Program-made: the position numbers and the translations under genes | Origin: Streptomyces sp. NBC_00249 | GTDB taxonomy: Bacteria > Actinomycetota > Actinomycetes > Streptomycetales > Streptomycetaceae | NCBI RefSeq assembly: GCF_026342355.1 | Contig: NZ_JAPEMV010000010.1 | Coordinates: 310,001 to 374,000 of the forward strand | Direction: 5' to 3' | DNA: 64,000 bases | Notes under the pieces: generated by a model | Told to the model about the DNA's origin: nothing | The model's input: only the letters and a program-made list of their open reading frames with translations | The model's database searches: none | Part shown: positions 32,266 through 40,934 of the stretch, piece by piece | How positions within the stretch are numbered: the first letter of the stretch is position 1 | How the letters are laid out: each line of letters opens with the position of its first letter

Positions 32266-33078
32266 ATGCAGCGATCAGCCTCGCGCCTCACCCGCGTCCT
32301 CGCCTGCGCAGCCGTCCCGGTGCTCCTCACCGTCGCCGGCTGCTCGTCCGATTCGGGGAAGGGTTCGGGTTCGGGCTCCGCCAAGAAGCCCGGGTCCTCC
32401 TCCTCGTCGTCCGCCAAGCCGTCCGCGAAGCCGCCGGTCGTGCTGGAGAAGGTGGCGTTCGCGAAGCTGCCCGACCCCTGCAAGGCGGTCGCGGCGAAGA
32501 CCATCGACTCGCTCGTCTCCGAGGCGAAGGACAAGAACGGTACGGCGGCCAAGTCGAACGACCTCGCCAACCGCGCCAGCTGCTCCTGGAACGGCCTCGA
32601 CACCGACGGCACGAAGGGCTCGCAGTACCGCTGGCTCTCCGTGTCCCTGGTGCGCTACGACTCGCACGCCACCCTCGGCAGCGGCAACAAGCGCGCCGAG
32701 GACCAGTACAACAAGCAGATAGAGCTGGCGAAGACCGTCGAGGGCGCGCACGACGTCAAGGTGGAGCAGGCGGAGGGCGTCGGCGACCAGGCGTCCTCCG
32801 TCGTCTACGGCGTGAAGAAGGACGTGGACTTCTTCAACACGACCGTCGTGACCCGCACCCAGAACGTCGTCATCACGATCGACTACAACGGTGCCGCCTA
32901 CGAGGGTGCTTCCGCCCCCGACCAGGCGAAGCTGCTCGCGGACGCGGTCTCCGCGTCGAAGGAGGCCGTGAAGTCGGTCGCCGGTGCCAACGAGCAGGAG
33001 CAGCAGCCCTCGTCGTCGGCGTCGCCCTCCGGTTCGGGCGCTCCGGTGGCCTCGGGTTCCGCCACCCCGCAGCAGTAG
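32266..33078 (+). CDS. DUF3558-like lipoprotein
   Basis: This 270-residue protein has a signal (MQRSASRLTRVLACAAVPVL) and the lipobox VAGC near residue 26, then a Ser/Lys/Gly-rich linker. Its folded domain has one Cys pair (DPCKAV and ASCSWN) and the repeated phrase VVITIDYNG. It resembles the previous gene in layout, spacing of the cysteines and the last-domain strand, so it is probably its paralogue. The C-terminal tail is Ser/Gly/Ala-rich. It sits on the outer face of the membrane. Function is unknown. Confidence 0.85.
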   Translation: MQRSASRLTRVLACAAVPVLLTVAGCSSDSGKGSGSGSAKKPGSSSSSSAKPSAKPPVVLEKVAFAKLPDPCKAVAAKTIDSLVSEAKDKNGTAAKSNDLANRASCSWNGLDTDGTKGSQYRWLSVSLVRYDSHATLGSGNKRAEDQYNKQIELAKTVEGAHDVKVEQAEGVGDQASSVVYGVKKDVDFFNTTVVTRTQNVVITIDYNGAAYEGASAPDQAKLLADAVSASKEAVKSVAGANEQEQQPSSSASPSGSGAPVASGSATPQQ

Positions 33079-33179
33079 TCGGCGGCGGGAGGGGGTCCCG
33101 AGGGGGCCTACGGGAGGAGTTGCCTCCGGTCACCCGTACGCTGTGCCTGCCGTAGCTCGACTAGGGGAGGGGATCGCGG

Positions 33180-34595
33180 GTGGCCGCGATGCAGCTGACT
33201 CGTACGCACCGGATACTCATCGGCGTCGTCGTCGCCGGGGCCGTGGTCATCGCGGGCATCGGCTTCGCCGGTTCGTACTCCGCGGTGCGCGCGCTGGCGT
33301 TGCAGAAAGGCTTCGGCAGTTTCTCGCTGGTGTTCCCGATCGGTATCGACGCGGGCATCTGCGTGCTGCTGGCGCTGGACCTGCTGCTGACGTGGATCCG
33401 GATCCCGTTCCCCCTCCTGCGCCAGACGGCGTGGCTGCTGACCGCGGCGACGATCGCGTTCAACGGCGCGGCGGCCTGGCCGGACCCGCTGGGCGTGGGC
33501 ATGCACGCCGTGATCCCGATCCTGTTCGTGGTCACGGTGGAGGCGGCCCGGCACGCGGTGGGCCGGATCGCGGACATCACCGCGGACCGGCACATGGAGG
33601 GGGTGCGGATCACCCGCTGGCTCCTCTCCCCGGTGCCGACCTTCAAGCTGTGGCGCCGGATGAAGCTGTGGGAGCTGCGCTCCTACGAGCAGGCCGTCGG
33701 CATGGAGCAGGACCGGCTGATCTACCAGGCGCGGCTCCAGGCCCGGTACGGGCGGGCGTGGCGGCGCAAGGCCCCCGTCGAGGCGCTGATGCCGCTGCGG
33801 CTGGCCCGGATCGGCGTCCCGCTCTCGCAGACGGCGCCGGAGGGGCTGGCGGCGGCGGGCATCGACCCGGTGCTGCTGCCCCCGGCCGCGAAGGCGGCGC
33901 CGCTCGCCGCGGTCTCCTCCGTCTCCTCGGTCTCCTCCGTCACGGCGGTTCCGGCGGCCGTGCAGGTCGCGCCCGGCGCCCCGGTGGCCCCCGCCCTGCC
34001 TGCGGGCGCGGCGGAGGCCGTTGAGGCTGCTGAGACTCCCGTGCCTTCAGAGGTCACCGAGGCGGCTGAGGCGACCCCCGCAACCGCCCCCGCTCCGATC
34101 CCGGCCCAGGCCCAGGCCCCGCAGCCCCAGCAGCAGCCCCAGCCGGCCCAGGTGCCGACGGCCGCCACCCACGCCCCGCCGCCCTTCGTGGTGGAGCCGA
34201 CGGCCATGCCCGCCGCACACGACAGCGCCTGGTTCGCGGCGCCGCTGGCCCCGCAGACGGCGTACGAGGGCGGCTACGACCCGCAGTACGTCGAGGCCCC
34301 GGAGCAGCAGCCCGCGCAGGAGGCCCCCGCCGCCGAGCCCGTCGACAGCGCGGACACCGCGCCCGCCGACGAGATCGACGCGATCGACGAGGTGAAGTTC
34401 ACCGAGGCGGCCTACGAGGTCTTCCGCTCCTACATCGAGGAGAACGGCAAGGTCCCCAGCCCCGAGCAGGTCGACATATACCTCTCGGACCGCCACGGCA
34501 TCGTGCACGCGCGCAGCTTCACCACCATCTCCCGGCTGATGCCGGAGCTGAAGCAGCGCTACCAGCGCGACCTGGAGAACGAGCACATCGCGTAG
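33180..34595 (+). CDS. DUF2637 (SpdB-like) membrane protein
   Basis: This 471-residue protein starts at GTG 33180 with GGAGGGG upstream. The first 130 residues contain four helices (RILIGVVVAGAVVIAGIGFA, FSLVFPIGIDAGICVLLALD, WLLTAATIAFNGAAAWP, AVIPILFVVTVEAARHAVG), the DUF2637 core seen in conjugation-associated SpdB proteins. A cytosolic basic domain (about 145-215) is followed by a Pro/Ala/Gln-rich linker. A final conserved domain near 415-470 (YEVFRSYIEENGKVPSPEQV) looks like a DNA-binding helical fold. It could couple membrane and nucleoid. Function is unproved. Confidence 0.85.
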   Translation: MAAMQLTRTHRILIGVVVAGAVVIAGIGFAGSYSAVRALALQKGFGSFSLVFPIGIDAGICVLLALDLLLTWIRIPFPLLRQTAWLLTAATIAFNGAAAWPDPLGVGMHAVIPILFVVTVEAARHAVGRIADITADRHMEGVRITRWLLSPVPTFKLWRRMKLWELRSYEQAVGMEQDRLIYQARLQARYGRAWRRKAPVEALMPLRLARIGVPLSQTAPEGLAAAGIDPVLLPPAAKAAPLAAVSSVSSVSSVTAVPAAVQVAPGAPVAPALPAGAAEAVEAAETPVPSEVTEAAEATPATAPAPIPAQAQAPQPQQQPQPAQVPTAATHAPPPFVVEPTAMPAAHDSAWFAAPLAPQTAYEGGYDPQYVEAPEQQPAQEAPAAEPVDSADTAPADEIDAIDEVKFTEAAYEVFRSYIEENGKVPSPEQVDIYLSDRHGIVHARSFTTISRLMPELKQRYQRDLENEHIA

Positions 34596-34611
34596 CCGCA
34601 CCCACTCACGC

Positions 34612-34649
34612 GGAAGGGCCCGCACCCCCCAGGGGGTGCGGGCCCTTCC
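34612..34649. terminator. Bidirectional terminator between DUF2637 gene and lysS
   Basis: An 18-bp perfect stem (34612-34629 and 34632-34649) with a two-base loop lies between two convergent genes. Its length makes it one of the strongest hairpins in the window. Confidence 0.85.
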
Positions 34650-34660
34650 ACATACAGCGG

Positions 34661-36397
34661 CTACGCGGCGAGCAGCTTGCGCACCCGGTCCGCGCCCACG
34701 GCGAGGAGCAGGGTGGGCAGGCGCGGGCCGGTCTCCCGGGTGACGAGGAGGCGGTAGAGCAGGGCGAAGAACTCGCGCTGGGCGACCTTCAGCTCCGGCG
34801 TCGGCTTGGCGTCGGGCTCGAGCCCGGCCATCACCTTGGGCACGCCGTAGACGAGGGTGGTGAGCCCGTCGAGGGACCAGTGCGAGTCGAGGCCCTCGAG
34901 GAGCAGGCGCAGGGACTCGCGGCCGGCGTCGTCGAGGGAGGACAGCAGCTCCGCGTCGGCGTCCTCGCGTACGAGGGTGCGCTGGTCGGCGGGGACCTGG
35001 GTGGTGATCCAGTTCTCGGCGCGGTCCAGGCGCGGCCGGACCTCTTCGAGGGAGGTGAGCGGCTGCGTCGGGTCCAGGTCGGTCAGGATGCGCAGGGTCT
35101 GCTCGTCGTGCCCGGCGGTGATGTCGACGACCGACGCGAGGGTGCGGTACGGCAGCGGGCGCGGGGTGCGGGGCAGGTCGTGGGAGGCGACGCGGACGGC
35201 GCGGGCGTGCGCGGCGGCGTCGGCCGGCAGTACGGAGCCGTCGGCGACCTTGGCCTCCAGCTTGTCCCACTCGTCGTAGAGCCGCTGGATCTCCTGGTCG
35301 AAGGCGATCTTGAAGGACTGGTTGGGGCGGCGGCGGGCGTACAGCCAGCGCAGCAGCTGCGGCTCCATGATCTTCAGCGCGTCGGACGCGGTGGGGACCC
35401 CGCCCTTGCTGGAGGACATCTTGGCCATGCCGCTGATGCCGACGAAGGCGTACATCGGGCCGATCGGCTGCTCGCCGCCGAAGATGTGCACGATCTGCCC
35501 GCCGACCTGGAAGGACGAGCCGGGCGAGGAGTGGTCGACGCCGGAGGGCTCGAAGATCACGCCCTCGAAGGCCCAGCGCATCGGCCAGTCGACCTTCCAG
35601 ACGAGCTTGCCGCGGTTGAACTCGCTGAGCGCGACCGTCTCGGTGAACTCGTCCTCGGTGCAGACGTAGGTCAGCTCGGTGGTCTCGTCGTCGTAGGCGG
35701 TGACCTTGGTGAAGTCCTTGCCGCACTGGCCGCAGTACGGCTTGTACGGGAAGTAGCCGCCCTCGGCGCTGCTGCCGTCGTCCTCGGCGGCGGCGCCGGA
35801 GCCCTCGGCGGCCTCGAGCTCGGCCTCGTCGACCTGCTTCTGCTGGGGCTTCTTGCCGCCCGGCTTCTGCTTGGTGCGGTACTGGTCGAGGACGGCGTCG
35901 ATGTCGCCGCGGTGCTTCATCGCGTGCAGGACCTGCTCGCGGTAGACACCGGTGGTGTACTGCTCGGTCTGGCTGATGGGGTCGTACTCGACGCCCAGCT
36001 CGGCCAGCGCCTCGACCATGGCGGCCTTGAAGTGCTCGGCCCAGTTCGGGTACGCGGACCCGGCCGGGGCGGGCACGGAGGTCAGCGGCTTGCCGATGTG
36101 CTGCGCCCAGGACTCGTCGATGCCGGGGATGCCGGCCGGGACCTTGCGGTAGCGGTCGTAGTCGTCCCAGGAGATGAGGTGGCGGACCTCGAAGCCCCGG
36201 CGGCGGATCTCGTCGGCGACCAGGTGCGGGGTCATGACCTCGCGGAGGTTGCCGAGGTGGATCGGGCCGGAGGGGGAGAGGCCGGACGCGACGACGACGG
36301 CTTTGCCCGGGGCTCGGCGCTCCGCCTCGGCGATGACCTCGTCCGCGAAACGGGAGACCCAGTCGGTCTCTGTGCTGCTCTGGGCGCTCTGAGCCAC
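34661..36397 (-). CDS. lysS: Class I lysyl-tRNA synthetase
   Basis: This 578-residue enzyme is of the archaeal-type class I group. The HIGH-like motif is PIHLGNLRE at about 45-53, and KMSSSKGG occurs near residue 330. A zinc ribbon CGQCGKDF lies around residue 220, just after a Ser/Gly/Asp-rich insertion. It charges tRNA-Lys with lysine. Bacterial class I LysRS is uncommon but known in streptomycetes. The start at GTG 36395-36397 has AAGGA upstream; a longer reading from 36535 lies in non-conserved sequence. It is divergent from argS. Confidence 0.93.
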   Translation of the reverse strand: MAQSAQSSTETDWVSRFADEVIAEAERRAPGKAVVVASGLSPSGPIHLGNLREVMTPHLVADEIRRRGFEVRHLISWDDYDRYRKVPAGIPGIDESWAQHIGKPLTSVPAPAGSAYPNWAEHFKAAMVEALAELGVEYDPISQTEQYTTGVYREQVLHAMKHRGDIDAVLDQYRTKQKPGGKKPQQKQVDEAELEAAEGSGAAAEDDGSSAEGGYFPYKPYCGQCGKDFTKVTAYDDETTELTYVCTEDEFTETVALSEFNRGKLVWKVDWPMRWAFEGVIFEPSGVDHSSPGSSFQVGGQIVHIFGGEQPIGPMYAFVGISGMAKMSSSKGGVPTASDALKIMEPQLLRWLYARRRPNQSFKIAFDQEIQRLYDEWDKLEAKVADGSVLPADAAAHARAVRVASHDLPRTPRPLPYRTLASVVDITAGHDEQTLRILTDLDPTQPLTSLEEVRPRLDRAENWITTQVPADQRTLVREDADAELLSSLDDAGRESLRLLLEGLDSHWSLDGLTTLVYGVPKVMAGLEPDAKPTPELKVAQREFFALLYRLLVTRETGPRLPTLLLAVGADRVRKLLAA

Positions 36398-36577
36398 GAC
36401 ACGTCCTTCTATCTCGAATGCTGGCTTCTCGCCATTCTCCCAGACGGAACGGGCCGCTCCGGGGTTGCTTCCGACCGGTGATATCCCGCGAGGCCGGGGG
36501 GCCTTCCGTGGGATACTCGGGCCTTGTCGGAACACCCAAGTGCATCCACAGGCACAACCTCACAGGAACGGCAGCTC

Positions 36578-38338
36578 ATGGCCTCGGTCCCTTCCCTCGC
36601 TTCTTCCGTCGAACAGCGCGTCTCGGACGCCCTCGCCTCCGCCCTGCCGGAGGCCGGTGCCGCCGACCCGCTGCTGCGACGAAGCGACCGGGCCGACTTC
36701 CAGGCCAACGGCATCCTGGCGCTCGCGAAGAAGGCCAAGGCCAACCCGCGCGAGCTGGCGACGACCGTGGTCGAGGGCATCCCGACGGGTGACCTGATCC
36801 AGGAGATCGAGGTCTCCGGCCCCGGCTTCCTCAACATCACGATCACCGACCGGGCGATCGTCGAGACCCTCGCGGCCCGCGCCGCCGACGACCGCCTCGG
36901 CGTGCCGCTGTCCCCGACGGCCGGCACCACGGTGATCGACTACGCGCAGCCGAACGTCGCGAAGGAGATGCACGTCGGCCACCTGCGGTCCGCCGTGATC
37001 GGCGCGGCGATGGTGGAGATCCTGGAGTTCACGGGCGAGACGGTGGTGCGGCGCCACCACATCGGCGACTGGGGCACCCAGTTCGGCATGCTCATCCAGT
37101 ACCTGCTGGAGCACCCGCACGAGCTGGACCACAAGTCGGGCGAGGAGGTCTCCGGCGAGGAGGCCATGTCGAACCTGAACCGGCTGTACAAGGCCTCGCG
37201 CGCGCTCTTCGACTCCGACGAGGAGTTCAAGACGCGGGCCCGCGCCCGGGTGGTGGACCTCCAGGCCGGCGAGCCGGAGACCCTGGCGCTGTGGCAGCGG
37301 TTCGTGGACGAGTCGAAAATCTACTTCTACTCCGTCTTCAACAAGCTGGACATGGACATCCAGGACCCGGACGTGGTCGGCGAGTCCGGCTACAACGACA
37401 TGCTCGTCGAGACGTGCAAGCTGCTGGAGGACTCGGGCGTCGCCGTCCGCTCCAACGGCGCGCTGTGCGTGTTCTTCGACGAGTACAAGGGCCCGGACGG
37501 CAACCCGACGCCGCTGATCGTGCAGAAGTCGGACGGCGGCTTCGGCTACGCGGCGACCGACCTGTCCGCGATCCGCGACCGGGTCGGCGCGCTGAAGGCC
37601 GACACCCTCATCTACGTCGTGGACGCGCGGCAGTCGCTGCACTTCAAGATGGTCTTCGAGACGGCCCGCCGGGCCGGCTGGCTGACGGAGGACACCAAGG
37701 CCGTCCAGCTGGCCTTCGGCACGGTCCTGGGCAAGGACGGCAAGCCGTTCAAGACCCGTGAGGGCGAGACGGTGCGGCTGGTGGACCTGCTGGACGAGGC
37801 CATCGACCGTGCGGCCGCCGTCGTACGGGAGAAGGCGCAGGACCTGTCCGAGTCGGAGATCGCCGAGCGGGCCGTTCAGGTGGGCATCGGCGCGGTGAAG
37901 TACGCGGACCTGTCGACCTCCGCCGCGCGGGACTACAAGTTCGACCTGGACCAGATGGTCTCGCTGACGGGTGACACGTCCGTGTACCTCCAGTACGCGT
38001 ACGCCCGTATCCAGTCCATCCTGCGCAAGGCCGGGGACGCGAAGCCCGCCGCCCGCCCGGAGCTGGCCCTCGCGCCGTCCGAGCGCGCGCTGGGTCTGCA
38101 CCTGGACGGCTTCGGCGAGCTGCTCGGCGAGGCGGCCTCGGAGTACGCCCCGCACAAGCTGGCGGCATACCTCTACCAGCTGGCCTCGCTGTACACGACC
38201 TTCTACTCGGAGTGCCCGGTCCTGAAGGCCGAGACCCCCGAGCAGGTCGAGAACCGTCTGTTCCTGTGCGACTTCACGGCCCGCACCCTCTCGAAGGGCA
38301 TGTCCCTCCTGGGCATCCGCACCCCCGAGAAGCTCTGA
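36578..38338 (+). CDS. argS: Arginyl-tRNA synthetase
   Basis: This 586-residue class I enzyme has the N-terminal Add-1 domain, the HIGH motif HVGHLRS (131-137) and the SYNDMLVE/KSDGGFGYAATDL blocks. The C-terminal anticodon domain is alpha-helical and ends GMSLLGIRTPEKL. The usual KMSK is replaced by GKDGKPFKTREGE, typical of ArgRS. It charges tRNA-Arg. The ATG at 36578 is preferred; the frame runs on 18 codons upstream but those residues are not conserved. A strong 16-bp terminator follows at 38351. Confidence 0.95.
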   Translation: MASVPSLASSVEQRVSDALASALPEAGAADPLLRRSDRADFQANGILALAKKAKANPRELATTVVEGIPTGDLIQEIEVSGPGFLNITITDRAIVETLAARAADDRLGVPLSPTAGTTVIDYAQPNVAKEMHVGHLRSAVIGAAMVEILEFTGETVVRRHHIGDWGTQFGMLIQYLLEHPHELDHKSGEEVSGEEAMSNLNRLYKASRALFDSDEEFKTRARARVVDLQAGEPETLALWQRFVDESKIYFYSVFNKLDMDIQDPDVVGESGYNDMLVETCKLLEDSGVAVRSNGALCVFFDEYKGPDGNPTPLIVQKSDGGFGYAATDLSAIRDRVGALKADTLIYVVDARQSLHFKMVFETARRAGWLTEDTKAVQLAFGTVLGKDGKPFKTREGETVRLVDLLDEAIDRAAAVVREKAQDLSESEIAERAVQVGIGAVKYADLSTSAARDYKFDLDQMVSLTGDTSVYLQYAYARIQSILRKAGDAKPAARPELALAPSERALGLHLDGFGELLGEAASEYAPHKLAAYLYQLASLYTTFYSECPVLKAETPEQVENRLFLCDFTARTLSKGMSLLGIRTPEKL

Positions 38339-38350
38339 CGCTCCGCGTAC

Positions 38351-38386
38351 CGACGGCCCCTGGCGCACCCGCGCCGGGGGCCGTCG
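38351..38386 (+). terminator. Terminator after argS
   Basis: A 16-bp stem (38351-38366 and 38371-38386) with loop ACCC begins 12 bp after the argS stop. One pair is G-T. It separates argS from the downstream toxin-antitoxin pair. Confidence 0.8.
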
Positions 38387-38431
38387 CGTTTCCCGGGGAC
38401 GGGCCGTAACACGCCGTGCTACGGTCGTGCC

Positions 38432-38734
38432 ATGGCCTCCAAGGAGCGGTTCAGCATCAGCATGGACAGCGCGCTGCGTACGAGAGTCAAGGAGCATGCC
38501 GACGCCATGGGCCTCGACGTGTCCTCGTACGTCACCGCAGCCGTACTGCGGCAGATCGACGAGGACGTCGCCGTCGCCCGGCGCTTCGCGGACATCGACG
38601 CGGACATCGCCGCGACCGAGGCCATGCCCGCCCCGCCCGGCCGCAGCGACGACTTCGACGAGGCCGACCTCGCGGCCGCGCGGGCGGGCATCGCGCAAGC
38701 GCTGGCCACCGACGCGCGGGAATCCGCCGCGTGA
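38432..38734 (+). CDS. RHH-type antitoxin-like protein
   Basis: This 100-residue protein starts MASKERFSISMDSALRTRVK, a ribbon-helix-helix strand and first helix. HADAMGLDVSSYVTAAVLRQ is the second helix, as in CopG/VapB-type antitoxins. The acidic C-terminal tail (about 50-100) would wrap a partner toxin. The gene overlaps the downstream PIN gene (GTGA), the standard antitoxin-toxin order. It probably binds its own promoter. No classical operator was noted in the 45 bp before it. Confidence 0.78.
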   Translation: MASKERFSISMDSALRTRVKEHADAMGLDVSSYVTAAVLRQIDEDVAVARRFADIDADIAATEAMPAPPGRSDDFDEADLAAARAGIAQALATDARESAA

Positions 38735-39231
38735 GCAGTCCCGTCTTCGTGTACGACGCGGGGATGCTCATCGCGCTGGACCGCGGCGACAGGCCGGCCG
38801 GTCTCCTGCACAAGGTCCTCACCGAGGGCGGTCACCCCCCGGTCGTCCCCCTGCCGGTCCTGGCCCAGGCGTGGCGTCCGGGCCAGTGGACGCCGTTGAC
38901 CCGTGCTGTACCCCAGTGCGTCGTCTTCGGCGTGCACGCGTCCGCACCGCCGTCGTGCGGCGTGTGCCAGGCGGGCCACACGGAGGACGACGCGAAACGG
39001 GCCGGCCGGCTCCTCGCCTCGGCCGCGATCCCTCCCGAGAAACGCCCGGACGCGGTGGACGCGTTGGCCGTCGTCATCGCCGCCCGCCACCCCGAAGCGG
39101 TCATCGCGACCTCCGACCCGCGCGACATCACGGCTTACCGGGACGCCCTGCCCGGGGCCGCCGAGTCGATCCGCGTGCTGGACGTACGGGACCTCGCAGC
39201 CTTCCTCGCGGGCAAACGCGTACTGCGCTGA
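38731..39231 (+). CDS. PIN-domain toxin-like protein (VapC type)
   Basis: This 166-residue protein starts at GTG 38731. The PIN layout is visible: VYDAGMLIALDRGD (first Asp, residue 9), a middle VLAQAWRPG block, the third acid in RPDAVDALAVVIAARH and the fourth in ATSDPRD. In related PIN proteins the middle block is normally ALAEVWR with a catalytic Glu; here it is Gln. A short CGVC pair lies at about residue 76. It would cleave RNA if active. The changed Glu makes activity uncertain. Confidence 0.78.
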   Translation: MSSPVFVYDAGMLIALDRGDRPAGLLHKVLTEGGHPPVVPLPVLAQAWRPGQWTPLTRAVPQCVVFGVHASAPPSCGVCQAGHTEDDAKRAGRLLASAAIPPEKRPDAVDALAVVIAARHPEAVIATSDPRDITAYRDALPGAAESIRVLDVRDLAAFLAGKRVLR

Positions 39232-39324
39232 GCGGCGCGACGTCACCCGTACGGCCCCGGTTCGGGCCGTACGGGCCGGGTAGGGGACGGCCCGTCCTTC
39301 CCCCAGCGTCATCCGGAGGCATCC

Positions 39325-40131
39325 GTGCCCGACATGAACGGCCCCTACAAGCCCGGCACCCCGTGCTGGATCGACCTGATGGTCCCCGACCAGCAGGCGG
39401 CCCTCGACTTCTACTGCGACCTCTTCGGCTGGCAGGGCGAGGTCGGGCCCGCCGAGCAGGGCGGTTACTCCGTCTGCACCCTCAAGGGGAAGCCGGTCGC
39501 CGGGATCATGAAGGCGATGAACCCGGACGGTTCCGTCCCGGACCCGCTGCCCCCGGTCGTGTGGACCACGTACCTGTCCACCGACAGCATCGACTCCACC
39601 CTCAAGGCCGCCGGCGACGCCCACGGCACGGTCATGATGGGCCCGATGGACGTCATGGAGCTCGGCAGGATGGCGGTCGTCTCCGACCCGACCGGCGCGG
39701 TCTTCGGCCTGTGGGAGCCCGGCTCCTTCGACGGCGCGGGCATCGTCAACGAGCACGGCGCCCTCATCTGGAACGAGCTGGTCACCCCCGACATCCCGGC
39801 CGCCGCCGCGTTCTACTCGGCGGTGCTGCCCGTCACCACGGCCGCCTCCGCGATGCCGGGCGCCGACGGGTACACGGAGTTCAAGGTCGCGGGCCGCGCG
39901 GTGGGCGGGATCATGGACATGGCGGTGCTGCCGCCGGGCGTGCCGCCGCACTGGCAGCCGTACTTCCACGTCGACGACGTCGACAGCATCCAGGCCGCGG
40001 CCGTACGGGCGGGCGGCAACGTCCTCGCCCCCGCCTTCGACATGGTGGCGGGCCGCATGGCCGTCCTGTCCGACCCGCAGGGCGGGGCCTTCTCCGTCAT
40101 CGCGGCGACCGCCCCGGAGCAGCCCGCGTAG
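39325..40131 (+). CDS. Two-domain VOC family protein
   Basis: This 268-residue protein has two vicinal-oxygen-chelate (glyoxalase-like) domains in tandem. Each begins with a similar block (PCWIDLMVPDQQAALDFYCD and LIWNELVTPDIPAAAAFYSA) and ends with a strand AVVSDPTGAVFGLWEP or AVLSDPQGGAFSVIAA. The two halves look like internal duplicates. These proteins bind a metal and act on small electrophiles or antibiotics, or merely bind a ligand. The usual metal His/Glu are mostly absent. GTG 39325 is the start. Confidence 0.88.
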   Translation: MPDMNGPYKPGTPCWIDLMVPDQQAALDFYCDLFGWQGEVGPAEQGGYSVCTLKGKPVAGIMKAMNPDGSVPDPLPPVVWTTYLSTDSIDSTLKAAGDAHGTVMMGPMDVMELGRMAVVSDPTGAVFGLWEPGSFDGAGIVNEHGALIWNELVTPDIPAAAAFYSAVLPVTTAASAMPGADGYTEFKVAGRAVGGIMDMAVLPPGVPPHWQPYFHVDDVDSIQAAAVRAGGNVLAPAFDMVAGRMAVLSDPQGGAFSVIAATAPEQPA

Positions 40132-40162
40132 CCCAGGCTGCCGCGCGGACTGTGACACGGCT

Positions 40163-40190
40163 GTGGGTGCGGGGAGTTCCCCGCACCCAC
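40163..40190 (+). terminator. Terminator after the VOC gene
   Basis: GTGGGTGCGGGG-AGTT-CCCCGCACCCAC is a perfect 12-bp stem. It lies 32 bp after the VOC gene stop and before the small Gly/Cys-rich gene. Confidence 0.8.
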
Positions 40191-40227
40191 GAGAATGCCG
40201 GGGAACGCGCGAAACAGGGGGTTGGAA

Positions 40228-40416
40228 ATGATGAATTTCTTGATGATCGCCGGCTTCGGCATCGCCTGGGTGGGCTTCCTCATCTGGCGCGACCGCGGCC
40301 CCAGCCGCAGCGGTCGCCGTTCCAAGGGCGACGGGGGCAGCTTCTACGGCTGCGGGGGCGGCGACTCGTCCTGCGGAGGCGGCGGCTCCTCCTGCGGGGG
40401 CGGCGGAGGCGACTGA
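40228..40416 (+). CDS. Small membrane protein with Gly/Cys-rich tail
   Basis: This 62-residue protein has one N-terminal membrane segment (MNFLMIAGFGIAWVGFLIW) and a basic linker. The tail is made of Gly/Ser/Cys repeats (YGCGGGDSSCGGGG, SSCGGGGG). The three regularly spaced Cys could bind metal or a cofactor. A second ATG one codon later (40231) could be the start. AGGGGG lies upstream. It stands alone after a terminator. No function is known. Confidence 0.7.
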   Translation: MMNFLMIAGFGIAWVGFLIWRDRGPSRSGRRSKGDGGSFYGCGGGDSSCGGGGSSCGGGGGD

Positions 40417-40499
40417 GCCCCCCTCTCAACTCGCGGGGAATGTTTGCCCCGCCCGCCCACTCCTCCAAGTGTCAGTACCAACACCTGGAGGAGCACCCC

Positions 40500-40934
40500 G
40501 TGTTCGAGCTCACCCCCCGCCGCGCCGGCCAGGCCGTGGCCGCACTGCTGGCCGTCGACGGCCTGATCCACGTGTACTGGGCCACGGGCGCGACCTGGCC
40601 CGCCGCCGATTCCCGGGCGCTGTCCCTGGCGGTGCTGGGCCTGGAGGCGTCGTTCTCCCCGTCGGCGGTCCTCCCGCTGGCCGCGCTCACCCTGACGGGG
40701 GCCGGGGTGGTGTACGCCCACTCCCGGGGCCGCGGCGGCCGCCTGACCCGCGCGGCGACGGGCGCGGTGGCGGCGGGCCTGGCCGTACGCGGCCTCGCGG
40801 GCCTGGGCTGGGCGACGGGCCTCCTGACCTCCCCGCCGGACAGCCCCTTCTACGCGCTCAACCTCGCGCTCTACACCCCGGCATGCGCGGCCTTCGCCTG
40901 GGCGGCGGCCCGCCTGGCGCTCACCCCCGCGTGA
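40500..40934 (+). CDS. DUF3995-like membrane protein
   Basis: This 144-residue protein starts at GTG 40500 with GGAGG eight bases upstream. It has four membrane segments. The first carries LLAVDGLIHVYWATGATWP, the usual start of the DUF3995 group, where Tyr-Trp-Ala is conserved. The last are LNLALYTPACAAFAWAAARL. Function is unknown. Its end overlaps the convergent STAND ATPase gene by 14 bp. Confidence 0.8.
   Translation: MFELTPRRAGQAVAALLAVDGLIHVYWATGATWPAADSRALSLAVLGLEASFSPSAVLPLAALTLTGAGVVYAHSRGRGGRLTRAATGAVAAGLAVRGLAGLGWATGLLTSPPDSPFYALNLALYTPACAAFAWAAARLALTPA

Noticed and set aside
38427..40934. Plus-strand open frame of 835 codons covering the TA and VOC genes
   Set aside because: It is in another frame from all real genes except the final DUF3995 gene, and the upstream part is low-complexity shadow sequence.
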